43,980 bases of DNA, taken from the NCBI RefSeq assembly GCF_012524115.1, contig NZ_JAAZWB010000042.1, positions 1 to 43,980 of the forward strand. Direction: 5' to 3'. Below the pieces are notes generated by a model that was not told where the DNA came from, searched no databases, and was given only the letters and a program-made list of their open reading frames with translations. Shown here in pieces: positions 23,547 through 32,030 of the stretch. Source of the DNA: Bacillus sp. RO1. GTDB lineage: Bacteria > Bacillota > Bacilli > Bacillales > Bacillaceae_I. Numbering within the stretch: position 1 is the first letter of the stretch; every line of letters begins with the position of its first letter. The translations under genes were made by a program, and so were the position numbers.

Positions 23547-24740
23547 ATGAACAAGGAATCCTTTTTCCCAAAAAACATCAAAGCAGCCTTACAAAATAAC
23601 CCGCCCGGCGAATGGTTTCCATCCGTTCCCGCTAACGCAATTCGTTTGCATTCCGGATATCCGGCACCTCACCTTGTTCCGAGTAAGGAATTAAAAGAAG
23701 CAGTAGCTCAATTGCTCGAAGAAGAAAACGACCTTCCCCTTCATTACATAGGAAGTCCAAGAATTGATAAGCTGAAAGAATGGGTGAGGATAAGGCAGGA
23801 AGAGCGTGGTATGCCCGCAAAGGATGAAGAGCTTTTAATCACATCCGGTGCATGCCAGGCGATAGACCTGATTGCACGTATTTTTCTTGATGAAGAAGCT
23901 GTCGTGATAGTCGAGTCCCCAACATACATGGAGGCACTCGAGATTTTTCATAACTACACAAATAGGATTATAACAGTTCCAATTGATAAGGACGGTCTTC
24001 AAACGGAACTTTTAGCGGAGATGCTTGCTGAGAGAAAGAAAAAAGGGATGACGAAACCAGCCTTTTTATACACTATACCAACGTTTCATAACCCAACAGG
24101 TACAACAATGTCCGATGAGCGGAGACGTCATGTAATAGATCTTGCAGAGGAATACGACTTTTTGGTGTTAGAGGACGATGCATATGGTGAACTGGGTTTT
24201 ACTAACAACCCTAAGACACTCAAGTCCATGGATACGGAAGATAGGGTTCTCTATGTCGGGTCCTTGTCAAAAGTGGTGGCCCCTGGGATGAGAATTGGCT
24301 GGGTACATGCTACAGAAAGATTCATCCAAGCTTTGTTCTGGTTTAAAAAAGATTTGGAACATCCTTTCTCACAAGCGACCATGGCCACACTTTTGGAGAA
24401 TACAAATTTTACATCGCGGTTGCAGACTTTAAGTAAAACCTATCAGAAAAAATGCCGTGTTATGCTGGTAGCCATTGAGAAGTATCTTCCAGAAAATACG
24501 ACCTGGTTTGTACCTGGGGGCGGTTATTTTGTATGGGTGAAGGTCCCGGATGTAGATACAGAGAAACTCCTATCAAAGGCGACCGAGGAAGGGGTATCTT
24601 TTCTTCCTGGCAAATACTTTTTCCTCGACCAGACAGAAGGGGCCGAATACCTCCGTCTGTCATTCAGTTATGAGAATGAGGAGAATATTGAGAAAGGTAT
24701 TAAGATATTAGGAGATGTCCTTAAATCTTGGTCACGATAG
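23547..24740 (+). CDS. PLP-dependent aminotransferase, class I/II fold
   Basis: This 397-residue cytosolic enzyme has a fold-type I aminotransferase pattern: ITSGACQAIDLIARIFLDEE, TIPTFHNPTGTTMS, VLEDDAYGELGF and SLSKVVAPGMRIGW, with the PLP lysine at residue 242. This layout resembles 2-aminoadipate aminotransferase/MocR catalytic domains, but the GntR-type DNA-binding part is absent, so it is an enzyme, not a regulator. The substrate amino acid cannot be told. An overlapping ATG at 23543 is in another frame and gives no product. A strong hairpin follows; I see no partner genes. Confidence 0.9.
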   Translation: MNKESFFPKNIKAALQNNPPGEWFPSVPANAIRLHSGYPAPHLVPSKELKEAVAQLLEEENDLPLHYIGSPRIDKLKEWVRIRQEERGMPAKDEELLITSGACQAIDLIARIFLDEEAVVIVESPTYMEALEIFHNYTNRIITVPIDKDGLQTELLAEMLAERKKKGMTKPAFLYTIPTFHNPTGTTMSDERRRHVIDLAEEYDFLVLEDDAYGELGFTNNPKTLKSMDTEDRVLYVGSLSKVVAPGMRIGWVHATERFIQALFWFKKDLEHPFSQATMATLLENTNFTSRLQTLSKTYQKKCRVMLVAIEKYLPENTTWFVPGGGYFVWVKVPDVDTEKLLSKATEEGVSFLPGKYFFLDQTEGAEYLRLSFSYENEENIEKGIKILGDVLKSWSR

Positions 24741-24747
24741 AATAGTT

Positions 24748-24793
24748 AAAGGGACGGCTCTATTGCTATGGAAGCGATAGAGCCGTCCTTTAA
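24748..24793 (+). terminator. Strong hairpin terminator after the aminotransferase gene
   Basis: A 15-16-bp stem, GGACGGCTCTATTGCT with AGCGATAGAGCCGTCC (one mismatch), has a short loop and is followed by TTTAATATT. It is very stable although the T-run is short. Confidence 0.8.
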
Positions 24794-24941
24794 TATTAAT
24801 AATTTCACTTGTTTAGTAAGGTTTTCTTCTTTTTTTGACTAGGCTTAAGTACGAAATGAATGAAGACAATACTAGAGGATAAATCCATGCAAAAATGTCT
24901 TCAGAGCATTTAACAAGCTGTTAATCACAGATTGAAATTGT

Positions 24942-25472
24942 CTATTTGTCTTCTAAATCTCGAATTTCCCTCAACAACTGAAAAATCTGTCCCCGATGGT
25001 GTGCTTCATGCTCAATAAGGTGGTAAATTACCCACTCAGGTGTCACATCATATTCATCAAACACTCTAGCCCTCCGCCAATCTTCTAAACTTAAAGAACG
25101 AAAGTGGTAAAGCAAAGTCTCTCTTACTTTATTTAAACGGTGAAGATGAATTTCAATAGTGTCCCCATCTATATGTACCAATGTTCCGTTAGGCCATCCA
25201 TCCAATGGGAAAAGTTCTTCTATTTCCGAGTCCCACGCGTCTTTTTCCATTACTTCCCCAAATAGCCAACCAGCTTCTACATACGCGATGTGGTACAACA
25301 GAGATCCTATGGACTGCCGAGAATCTATTTTTCTATCAAGCTCACTTTGGCTGATTCCTTTTAATTTCTTAGTAAGATTGCGGCGGACATCTTCTAAACA
25401 CCATAGAGCACGACCAATTTCTAGTTCGTAGCCTGATAAGGCTGTGATTTGCAATATTGTTTTGGTGGTCAT
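24942..25472 (-). CDS. DinB-like four-helix bundle protein
   Basis: This 176-residue protein matches the DinB/YfiT-like superfamily. Helices carry likely metal ligands in LLYHIAYVEAGW (first His) and in IYHLIEHEAHHRGQIFQLLR (last His pair), and the total length is typical. Members are metal-dependent, thiol-related transferases or of unknown function. ATG 25472 is chosen behind AAGGAGTGGATAATA; the open frame to 25607 runs back over the neighbouring gene and is not used. It lies 16 bases after the stop of the EEP hydrolase gene on the same strand, so the two probably share a transcript. Confidence 0.88.
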   Translation of the reverse strand: MTTKTILQITALSGYELEIGRALWCLEDVRRNLTKKLKGISQSELDRKIDSRQSIGSLLYHIAYVEAGWLFGEVMEKDAWDSEIEELFPLDGWPNGTLVHIDGDTIEIHLHRLNKVRETLLYHFRSLSLEDWRRARVFDEYDVTPEWVIYHLIEHEAHHRGQIFQLLREIRDLEDK

Positions 25473-25488
25473 TATTATCCACTCCTTA

Positions 25489-26283
25489 TTATTTGATTTT
25501 GTTGAGCTTAACCTTCGCCAAAACCGGATAATGATCTGACGGATACCCGCCATCAAAACTGTCTCTGATAATAGAGGCTGTAAGAAACTCGACCCCGTTT
25601 GCACCAAATATGTAATCGATCGGACTTCCTTTTATTCCGCCCTCATAAGCATGAAAAGTATGGCTGTTTTCCTTTTCTTCTTCAGTAAAACAAGAATAAC
25701 AGCTTTCCATCCACGAAACTTCCGCCAATGCTTCACTCTCAGGTACATCATTAAAATCCCCAGTTAAAATAACTGGCAAACTATGCGCGTTATCTTTACT
25801 ACGAATCATGTCAAGAATTAGTTTCAATCCTTCCTTCCGCGCAAGCTTCCCCATATGATCAAGGTGGGTATTAAAAAAACGTAAAACTGGTGCGGTTTCT
25901 CCCTTTGGAACAAGCTCCACCCAAGAACAAATTCTTTCGCAGTGTGCATCCCAGCCCATACTTCCGATACTATCTGGAGTTTCTGATAGCATAAAGGACC
26001 CTTTTGGACCTATGGTGAAACTGGACTTTTTAACAAATATGGCACTGAATTCTCCTACCTCCGTAGAGACGGTTCGATTGACTGCGTATACTTCATAGGA
26101 CTCTTTGAATCTATCTGTTAGCCACTCTAGCATGGGAATGGTTGCTTCCTGTGTGCCGATAACGTCAGGCGTGTAAGTAATAATGGTTTCTGCAATCCAT
26201 TGTTTACGGTCTTCCCAGTTGAATGGATCAGAGGGTACGATAACACGTAGATTAAAGGACATGACGGTATATGTATGTTTCAA
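25489..26283 (-). CDS. Endonuclease/exonuclease/phosphatase (EEP) family hydrolase
   Basis: This 264-residue protein has the EEP fold motifs: VMSFNLRV, DVIGTQEATIPM with the metal-binding Glu, NTHLDHMGKLAR, ILTGDFNDVPESE and a closing SDHYPVLAKV. No signal peptide is visible, so it probably acts inside the cell. The substrate could be nucleic acid, an inositol phosphate or a phospholipid; the sequence does not decide. TTG at 26283 is chosen because AAGGAGG stands eight bases before it; an ATG at 26316 lacks a site. It is followed by the DinB-like gene. Confidence 0.88.
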   Translation of the reverse strand: MKHTYTVMSFNLRVIVPSDPFNWEDRKQWIAETIITYTPDVIGTQEATIPMLEWLTDRFKESYEVYAVNRTVSTEVGEFSAIFVKKSSFTIGPKGSFMLSETPDSIGSMGWDAHCERICSWVELVPKGETAPVLRFFNTHLDHMGKLARKEGLKLILDMIRSKDNAHSLPVILTGDFNDVPESEALAEVSWMESCYSCFTEEEKENSHTFHAYEGGIKGSPIDYIFGANGVEFLTASIIRDSFDGGYPSDHYPVLAKVKLNKIK

Positions 26284-26383
26284 AGACCATTCCTCCTTAA
26301 AAGTATTCAATAACACCTATTTCGATAAAACAATTAGAGTTCCTGCCACCGGAAGGTTCTTTTAAACTACAGGAGACAAAACA

Positions 26384-26411
26384 AAAAGTGCCAAATTCGA
26401 TTGGCACTTTT
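26384..26411 (-). terminator. Terminator of the small zinc-protein gene
   Basis: An 11-bp stem, AAAAGTGCCAA at 26384-26394 with TTGGCACTTTT at 26401-26411, has a 6-base loop. On the minus strand TTTTTGTTTTG follows. Confidence 0.8.
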
Positions 26412-26424
26412 AACAGAATATCTA

Positions 26425-26634
26425 TTAACGTGAAGCCTTTGGTGGCTGACACACGTCACATTTGCGTTGGTTATTATTCTTGAATTTTGTAAAAGTCTTT
26501 TCAAAATTGCTGCCACAAGCACATTTAAACTGTAACTTCTGAGAGAATCCGTGGTATTCAGTCGATAACAGTTTACTATCTGAGTTTTTCTCCACAAATT
26601 CATTTATTTTACCAATAGTCCATCGTTTATTCAT
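26425..26634 (-). CDS. Small protein with a zinc-ribbon-like CxC...CxxC motif
   Basis: This 69-residue basic protein opens MNKRWTIGKINEFVEKNSDS and has a C-terminal half with CACGSNFEKTFTKF followed by KCDVC. The four cysteines (CxC and CxxC, about 20 residues apart) fit a zinc-binding treble-clef or ribbon fold. Similar short modules accompany homing-endonuclease-like and mobile-element proteins, but here the module stands alone. It has its own terminator, supporting a real gene. A ribosome binding site GGTGTTAGGAT precedes the start at reasonable spacing. Function unknown; DNA binding is an inference. Confidence 0.65.
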   Translation of the reverse strand: MNKRWTIGKINEFVEKNSDSKLLSTEYHGFSQKLQFKCACGSNFEKTFTKFKNNNQRKCDVCQPPKASR

Positions 26635-26682
26635 ATCCTAACACCTCACATCCGGTCCTATTATAACATTGTCGTGGGTAAA

Positions 26683-26727
26683 AGGGACAGGCAATTCGAC
26701 CGGCTAAGGGTCAAGATGCCTGTCCCT
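26683..26727. repeat. GGGACAGGC palindromic hairpin
   Basis: AGGGACAGGCA at 26683-26693 and TGCCTGTCCCT at 26717-26727 form a perfect 11-bp inverted repeat with a 23-base loop. This word is reminiscent of dispersed REP-like palindromes in Bacillus genomes. It sits between the divergent small zinc-protein and sulfatase genes, and on position it is not a terminator of either. Confidence 0.55.
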
Positions 26728-26802
26728 GAAATCTGAAATAAGCTAAAAACACTGTGCATATAGTAAAGAAGAAACATAATGAACAGTAAAGGTGGGACAA
26801 CG

Positions 26803-28587
26803 ATGGCTAAAGAATCACGAACAATCAAGAAACCAAACTTTCTCATCCTTATGGTGGATCAGCAGCGTTATCCAAGTGTTTATGAAAACGAAGAGCTTAG
26901 AAAGTGGCAACGGGAAAACTTGCACACTCAACAGCTCCTTAAGAAGAACGGCTTTGAGTTTACGAAACACTATGCCGGAAGCACTGCCTGCTCTCCAAGC
27001 AGAACTACTCTATATACTGGACAATATCCATCTCTCCATGGGGTAACACAAACGAGTGGCGCAGCGAAAAGGTCGTTTGATCCAGACATGTTTTGGCTTG
27101 ATCCTAATACTGTTCCGACGATGGGCGAATATTTCCGGGCAGCAGGCTACAAAACATACTGGAAAGGGAAATGGCATGCTTCCGAGGAGGACATTCTCAT
27201 TCCAGGAACCAAAAACTCTCTTCCAAGCTATACCTCAACAGGAAGGCCGGATAAGAGAAAGGTAGAGAAATACCTCGCTTCGAACCGCCTTAATGGTTAC
27301 GGATTTGATGGTTGGGTGGGGCCAGAACCTCACGGCTCATCCCCTCGAAATTCAGCTAGCTCAGCAGCCATTGGCTTGAGCGGAAGGGATGTCATCTATG
27401 CTCAAGAAACAGTGGAACTCCTTCAGTCGTTGGAACAAGATTGTGATAGAGACTCTCCTCCATGGTTTGTCATGTGCTCGCTTGTCAATCCACATGACAT
27501 TGCGATCTATGGCATTTACACAGAGCTAAGTCCATTGTTCAATTTTGAAATTGATCCATCGGTGCCTTTCATCCCGCCACCGCCGACAGCCAATGAATCC
27601 TTAAGTACCAAACCAACCGCACAAAAGAGCTACAAGGAAATCTATCCAAAGGCACTCCAACCAATCAGAGATAACGTCTCATACAGGCAGCTTTATTATT
27701 CCTTGCAAAAGAAAGCAGACCAAGATATGGGTCGAGTTTTCCGTGCATTACAGGACTCCACCTTTTATGAAAACACCGTGGTAATCTTCCTTTCTGACCA
27801 CGGAGAACTGCTTGGTGCGCATGGAGGCCTTTATCAAAAGTGGTACAATACTTACGAGGAATCCATCCATGTACCGCTTATTATCCACAGTCCAAAGCTT
27901 TTTTCCGGAAAAGAGACCACTGATATGCTAACAAGCCATGTTGATGTACTGCCGACCATGTTAGGACTCGCCGACATCGACGTAGACGAGGTTCAAAAAC
28001 AACTCAAACGTGATCACACAGAAGTTCAGCCTTTAGTAGGTCGTGACCTAACCCCGCTTCTCATGGGGAAAAACAAATTCTACCGTGCCGACGAACCACT
28101 TTATTTTATGAGTGATGACGATGTTACCCAAGGTCTTAATCAAGTCTCTGCAACAGGGGAACCCTATCATTCTGTCATTCAACCAAACCACACCGAAGCT
28201 ATTATCACTAAGCTATCCACAGGCGAAAATGGTACAAAGCAAATCTGGAAGCTTACACGTTATTACGACAACCCACAATTTTGGAGTGAACCGGGAGTCG
28301 AGAACGTCACAACTACTCAAGTCTCACAAACAACTACAGGTGACCATGTTGATTGTGCATTGTGTATCACTACTACTAAAACGAGACCAGTCCCAGATCA
28401 ATATGAATTATATAATTTGACTAGTGATCCGTTGGAAGAAACCAATCTCGCTTATCCATCCAACCGAACACCGGAAACAATTGCAATTCAGAAGCTCCTG
28501 ATGGTGGGCCTCGAGGAACAGTGTAAGCAAAAGAGGTTGGAGCCATCGAGCGGGGAAGTACCTGGAATGTCTTCATGTAAAAACTAA
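26803..28587 (+). CDS. Sulfatase of the formylglycine type
   Basis: This 594-residue protein has the sulfatase active-site motif C-S-P-S-R (Cys63 in TACSPSRTTLYTGQYPSLHG), whose Cys is oxidised to formylglycine in this family. Metal ligands are suggested by MVDQQR near residue 18 and by FLSDHGELLGAHGG, and a KWHASEED stretch follows the family order. No signal peptide is visible, so the substrate must be intracellular or export must use another route. It could cleave sulfate or phosphonate esters; the specificity is open. ATG 26803 follows AAAGGTGGGACAACG; an ATG at 26779 is the alternative. No maturase or transporter gene adjoins. Confidence 0.89.
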   Translation: MAKESRTIKKPNFLILMVDQQRYPSVYENEELRKWQRENLHTQQLLKKNGFEFTKHYAGSTACSPSRTTLYTGQYPSLHGVTQTSGAAKRSFDPDMFWLDPNTVPTMGEYFRAAGYKTYWKGKWHASEEDILIPGTKNSLPSYTSTGRPDKRKVEKYLASNRLNGYGFDGWVGPEPHGSSPRNSASSAAIGLSGRDVIYAQETVELLQSLEQDCDRDSPPWFVMCSLVNPHDIAIYGIYTELSPLFNFEIDPSVPFIPPPPTANESLSTKPTAQKSYKEIYPKALQPIRDNVSYRQLYYSLQKKADQDMGRVFRALQDSTFYENTVVIFLSDHGELLGAHGGLYQKWYNTYEESIHVPLIIHSPKLFSGKETTDMLTSHVDVLPTMLGLADIDVDEVQKQLKRDHTEVQPLVGRDLTPLLMGKNKFYRADEPLYFMSDDDVTQGLNQVSATGEPYHSVIQPNHTEAIITKLSTGENGTKQIWKLTRYYDNPQFWSEPGVENVTTTQVSQTTTGDHVDCALCITTTKTRPVPDQYELYNLTSDPLEETNLAYPSNRTPETIAIQKLLMVGLEEQCKQKRLEPSSGEVPGMSSCKN

Positions 28588-28590
28588 AAA

Positions 28591-28634
28591 AAGCCAAACG
28601 GCCTAATCACATAGGTTGTTTGGCTTATTATTAT
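28591..28634. terminator. Bidirectional terminator between sulfatase and LysE-like genes
   Basis: AAGCCAAACGGCCTA at 28591-28605 pairs with TAGGTTGTTTGGCTT at 28612-28626 (two G-U pairs), with A-rich sequence before and T-rich after. It serves two convergent genes. Confidence 0.8.
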
Positions 28635-28645
28635 TTTGACTACTA

Positions 28646-29281
28646 TTACTGTGAGCCCTTCTCCAATGCCAACTTCACCCCAAAACCAATCAACACGATA
28701 CCTGTAATCGATTCTATCACTGTGGTTGTCCGTGGCCTTTTCATGAATGCACTAATTTGATCAACTAGATAGATGTAAAGGACAAACCAAATGGCTGTCA
28801 GGATGGCGTAGGTAACTCCCATCAAGAGAAACGGTCCAATTGTGTTCGTTCCTGGGTCAACGAATTGTGGCAGGAAGGTCAGGAAGAAGACGGCAACTTT
28901 TGGATTAAGCATATTAGTTAAGAACCCTTGTTTAAAGTGGGATTGATTCTTAAATTTATTAGCAACGTTGCTGTCCATTGGAATTTCCTCTTTCTTGTTG
29001 CGAAGTGCCCAGATTGTTTTAACCCCCAAATAGACAAGGTAAACAGCACCAACATATTTGAAAACAGAGAACAGAAATGCAGATTTAACAATGATTGCGG
29101 ATAGACCAACCACGGCTGCGATGGTATGGATGAGGATCGCGCAAAAGGTACCTAAAACGGTTTTGAATCCGCCAATTCTCCCGGCAGATAAAGTGTTTTT
29201 TGTAGCTATGGCAGTGTCAGGACCAGGCAGAATGATAAGCAGAATACTCATAACAACAAACAGAAAAAAGTTCTCCACCAT
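28646..29281 (-). CDS. LysE/RhtB family amino-acid exporter
   Basis: This 211-residue membrane protein has about six hydrophobic segments. It carries the LysE family opening ILLIILPGPDTAIATKNTLS, then GAVYLVYLGVKTIW, FKQGFLTNMLNPKVAVFFLT with FLPQF, and a C-terminal GIVLIGFGVKLAL. It probably exports an amino acid or related compound. ATG 29281 with GGGG upstream gives the family N-terminus (MVENFF); the frame extends to 29317. It is downstream of the XRE-TPR regulator gene on the same strand, 83 bases away, so the two may be co-transcribed. Confidence 0.89.
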   Translation of the reverse strand: MVENFFLFVVMSILLIILPGPDTAIATKNTLSAGRIGGFKTVLGTFCAILIHTIAAVVGLSAIIVKSAFLFSVFKYVGAVYLVYLGVKTIWALRNKKEEIPMDSNVANKFKNQSHFKQGFLTNMLNPKVAVFFLTFLPQFVDPGTNTIGPFLLMGVTYAILTAIWFVLYIYLVDQISAFMKRPRTTTVIESITGIVLIGFGVKLALEKGSQ

Positions 29282-29364
29282 GAAAACCCCATTCTTCTTG
29301 AATTTATTAAGATTCATTATAACAGAAACGAAAAAATTCGGAATATTTTTTCTAGTGCCTGTTT

Positions 29365-30588
29365 CTAATACCCGCGAACTTTTTCTAACACCTTTTTGCT
29401 GAAATCTTTCATCTTGGAATCAAGGAGCGGCTCAAAGTTTTCAACAGCTTTTTGAGCAGAGGTTACAGCTTCTTCCATTTTTCCGAGCTCCAAGAGGATT
29501 AGTGCTTGATAGGATTCTTTTACATATATATTGGATAGGTCTATAGGGTGATAGATTTCCGGCATACCTACTTTTTTAATTGCCTCCCAAGCTTCTTCAT
29601 AGCGTCCGAGATAGTAAAGAGCTTTTGCTTTTTCCAGGTTGAACCAAGGGGAATAGAAATTCATTATTTCATCTTTAGTAAGACAATCTTCAATTTTAGC
29701 CAGTGCATGTGCATACTCTTTTTTCTCCCCAATCAAATCCACAATGGTGAACAGTTCACAAAAATATATGGAGGATGCATGATCTGCAAACTCTCCGTAT
29801 TGTCTTAATTTGTTTAAATAATATTCCTTCTCTACATCATTTCCCTCCATCAGGGCATGAGCAGCTGCCAGGCGGTAAAGATCATCTGTAAGATAAAAGA
29901 TTCGTTTTTCCTTTGAATAAGCTAGTGCTTTTTCCATCGTATTGATTGCTTCCTTGGAATCCCCGACAGCATATAAATAAACAGCTTCATTATAATCAAG
30001 ATCCAGTCTGGCAAGCGGATCAATATAAGCGTGTTTTGCCTCAATCTCTTTCCGCTCTTTTCTAAACGTATTTAGGGCTTTATCATATTGACGCTCCATG
30101 AAGATGATAGTGGATCGAAAAATTCCAATAGTTGTGCGGTTGGAAGAAATGTTCATTTCATCAAACATATCCGATGCTTTTTTTAGCAAAGCTTCCCATC
30201 CTGGTTTATTTTCCCGCTGAAGGGCATAGCTGTATATTTCCGTAAGCCTTGCGCTTTCATACCCTTTAGAAAGCTTGTCTATATAAGGCTCAATCAATTC
30301 AATCAGTAATTTATATTTATCTGGAAAGTCAGGATTCCTGAACGGGACGTAGAAAATCTCTTCCACACGTTCTAAAGTTTCCCGTAATTCCTCAGCGCTG
30401 ACTTCTTCCATCAAGTCTGCTACGTCCACACCAAGCTGTTGAGCAATATAAGTAAGACTTTCCATGGAAGGATTGGCTTTATTGTTTTCAATAAGACTGA
30501 GCATCCCTTTCGTCAGCTCACTCCCTGCAACGGCTTCCAATGTCATCTTCTTTTGTTTTCTTAATTTTCGTATCCGATCTCCGAGCAT
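29365..30588 (-). CDS. XRE-family regulator with TPR-like domain
   Basis: This 407-residue protein has an N-terminal helix-turn-helix (residues 1-60: GDRIRKLRKQKKMTLEAVAG, KGMLSLIENNKANPSMESL). About 330 residues of helical repeat follow (YSYALQRENKPGWEAL, NEAVYLYAVGDSKEAINTME, EKAKALYYLGRYEEAWEAIK, LILLELGKMEEAVTSAQKA). This layout is that of RRNPP-type or related TPR regulators, some of which bind peptides, but no peptide gene is seen beside it. It is divergent from an MFS exporter. The shared region holds two copies of a 17-bp palindrome, one covering its own -10 box, so autorepression and control of the exporter are likely. The ribosome binding site is AAGGAGTG. Confidence 0.87.
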   Translation of the reverse strand: MLGDRIRKLRKQKKMTLEAVAGSELTKGMLSLIENNKANPSMESLTYIAQQLGVDVADLMEEVSAEELRETLERVEEIFYVPFRNPDFPDKYKLLIELIEPYIDKLSKGYESARLTEIYSYALQRENKPGWEALLKKASDMFDEMNISSNRTTIGIFRSTIIFMERQYDKALNTFRKERKEIEAKHAYIDPLARLDLDYNEAVYLYAVGDSKEAINTMEKALAYSKEKRIFYLTDDLYRLAAAHALMEGNDVEKEYYLNKLRQYGEFADHASSIYFCELFTIVDLIGEKKEYAHALAKIEDCLTKDEIMNFYSPWFNLEKAKALYYLGRYEEAWEAIKKVGMPEIYHPIDLSNIYVKESYQALILLELGKMEEAVTSAQKAVENFEPLLDSKMKDFSKKVLEKVRGY

Positions 30589-30616
30589 AGAGGTGCACTC
30601 CTTGAAAAAATATTTT

Positions 30617-30633
30617 GTTTAATTATATTAAAC
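30617..30633. promoter_or_regulatory. Operator site 1 (17-bp palindrome)
   Basis: GTTTAAT-TAT-ATTAAAC is an inverted repeat with 7-bp arms. On the minus strand it contains TATAAT (30622-30627), with TTCCAA 17 bases upstream, so it covers the probable -10 box of the XRE-TPR regulator gene. A second copy lies 55 bases away, centre to centre. Confidence 0.7.
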
Positions 30634-30639
30634 TTTTCC

Positions 30640-30669
30640 TTGAATTGGAATACCTTAATATGGTACGAT
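30640..30669 (+). promoter_or_regulatory. Putative promoter of the MFS gene
   Basis: TTGAAT at 30640-30645 and TACGAT at 30664-30669 are separated by 18 bases. The promoter is flanked by the two palindromic sites, and site 2 would cover the transcription start. Confidence 0.5.
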
Positions 30670-30671
30670 TT

Positions 30672-30688
30672 GTTTAATTAAATTAAAC
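30672..30688. promoter_or_regulatory. Operator site 2 (17-bp palindrome)
   Basis: GTTTAAT-TAA-ATTAAAC repeats site 1 with one changed base in the centre, and both sites have TTT before and TTT after. It lies directly behind the likely -10 box of the exporter gene, a position where a repressor would block initiation. Confidence 0.7.
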
Positions 30689-30711
30689 TTTTAAAAAACG
30701 GGGTGCTTTTT

Positions 30712-32022
30712 ATGGAGGAAAGCTTAAAGTTGAAGAGAGCGACATATCATCTGTACACCTTTATGATTAGTAAATTAATTTCCACATTTGGCGCACAGGT
30801 ATATGCATTTGCCATCAGCTTCTATATTTTGCAGCTAACTGGATCTGCTACAAGTTTTGCGACAAACCTTTTATGTAATTTTCTCCCGAGAACACTTGCT
30901 GCACCATTTGCTGGAGCAATTACCGACAGATATTCGAGAAAAAAGATTGTTATTGTCTCACAAATTACCACTACACTTGCTATCACAGGACTTCTCATCT
31001 TCACCCTTACATCAGGACTCTCCCTCATAGCGATCTACACAACAACCAGTATTCTTTCTTTGACTTCCATGTTTTCTGGAATTGCCTTTTCATCTTCCAT
31101 TACCGGTTTGATTGATCAGGAGCGAATTCAAAAAGCCATGGCCATGAACCAGATGGCCATTTCCTTTGCTGCAATAGGAAGCCCTGCTGTTGGTGGGCTG
31201 TTATATGGTACTGTGCCGATCCCGGTTTTTCTTATAATATTTATTGTAGCCTCCATCATTGCGGTGATTTTGGAATCAACCATGAATTTCCGCCTGTTTT
31301 CTGCTGAAAAGAGTATGGTAGAGAAGGGGGAAAAGAAGGAGACGATGTGGCAGAGTATGAAAGCGGGTTTAAGCTATTTGCGCTTACAAAAAACCATCAT
31401 GGTCATGCTTTGGATTAGTTTGCTCATTAATTTTCTTTTTGGGGCTTATGAAGTGGGTTACTCGTATATCCTGATTGAGAATTTGAAAATGGAATCGCAG
31501 CATTTCGGCTTTACACAAGGTGCATTCTCTCTCGGCATGCTGTTAATGTCTGTTTACTTTTCCACTAGAAAAGAAGTGCAGTTTCCATTGCTAGTTTCTA
31601 AAAGGGGAATTATAGGTCTTGGGATTGTAATGGGGTCAATCTCTCTGCCGCTGTTATGGTCCATGAATTATTGGGTGATGTTCGCTTATTATCTATTTTT
31701 GATGTTCAGTTTCGGCTTACTCATAATTATCGTGAATACGCCATTGCAAGTGATGCTTCAAAAGACCATTGCCGACGAATTCAAAGGTCGTGTATTTTCC
31801 ATTATCGAAACGATGGCGATGGCGCTTATTCCATTGGGTATGGTGCTATATGGGGTGCTGTATGATATCTTTCCTGGAGAGTGGATCTTACTTCTGTCAG
31901 CAGGGATGCTTATCGTTATCACACTCATCATGGCGAGACCCTCTGTTATTCGAAAAGTGCATCCGGAAATAGGTGAGAAGCAGGGGGGCCGTGTTGTAGA
32001 GGCGAGGAGTGTAGCTCGCTAA
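30712..32022 (+). CDS. MFS exporter
   Basis: This 436-residue membrane protein has about twelve hydrophobic segments. The major-facilitator loop DRYSRKK lies after the second helix (AGAITDRYSRKKIVIVSQI). A middle loop (about residues 200-220) and GRVFSIIETMAMALIPLGMV are typical of MFS-3/MdfA-like macrolide-type exporters of Firmicutes. ATG 30712 follows GGGGTG; the frame opens with GTG at 30703 without a site. It is divergent from the XRE-TPR gene and probably repressed by it through the twin palindromes. The last ten codons (GGRVVEARSVAR) differ in flavour and run straight into tandem array B, whose first GAAG lies 14 bases after the stop. Confidence 0.89.
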   Translation: MEESLKLKRATYHLYTFMISKLISTFGAQVYAFAISFYILQLTGSATSFATNLLCNFLPRTLAAPFAGAITDRYSRKKIVIVSQITTTLAITGLLIFTLTSGLSLIAIYTTTSILSLTSMFSGIAFSSSITGLIDQERIQKAMAMNQMAISFAAIGSPAVGGLLYGTVPIPVFLIIFIVASIIAVILESTMNFRLFSAEKSMVEKGEKKETMWQSMKAGLSYLRLQKTIMVMLWISLLINFLFGAYEVGYSYILIENLKMESQHFGFTQGAFSLGMLLMSVYFSTRKEVQFPLLVSKRGIIGLGIVMGSISLPLLWSMNYWVMFAYYLFLMFSFGLLIIIVNTPLQVMLQKTIADEFKGRVFSIIETMAMALIPLGMVLYGVLYDIFPGEWILLLSAGMLIVITLIMARPSVIRKVHPEIGEKQGGRVVEARSVAR

Positions 32023-32030
32023 ATCAAGAG

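Noticed and set aside
26367-26603. Alternative 78-codon minus-strand frame over the small zinc protein
   Set aside because: It runs through the terminator hairpin and lacks a ribosome binding site; the CxC/CxxC frame is preferred.
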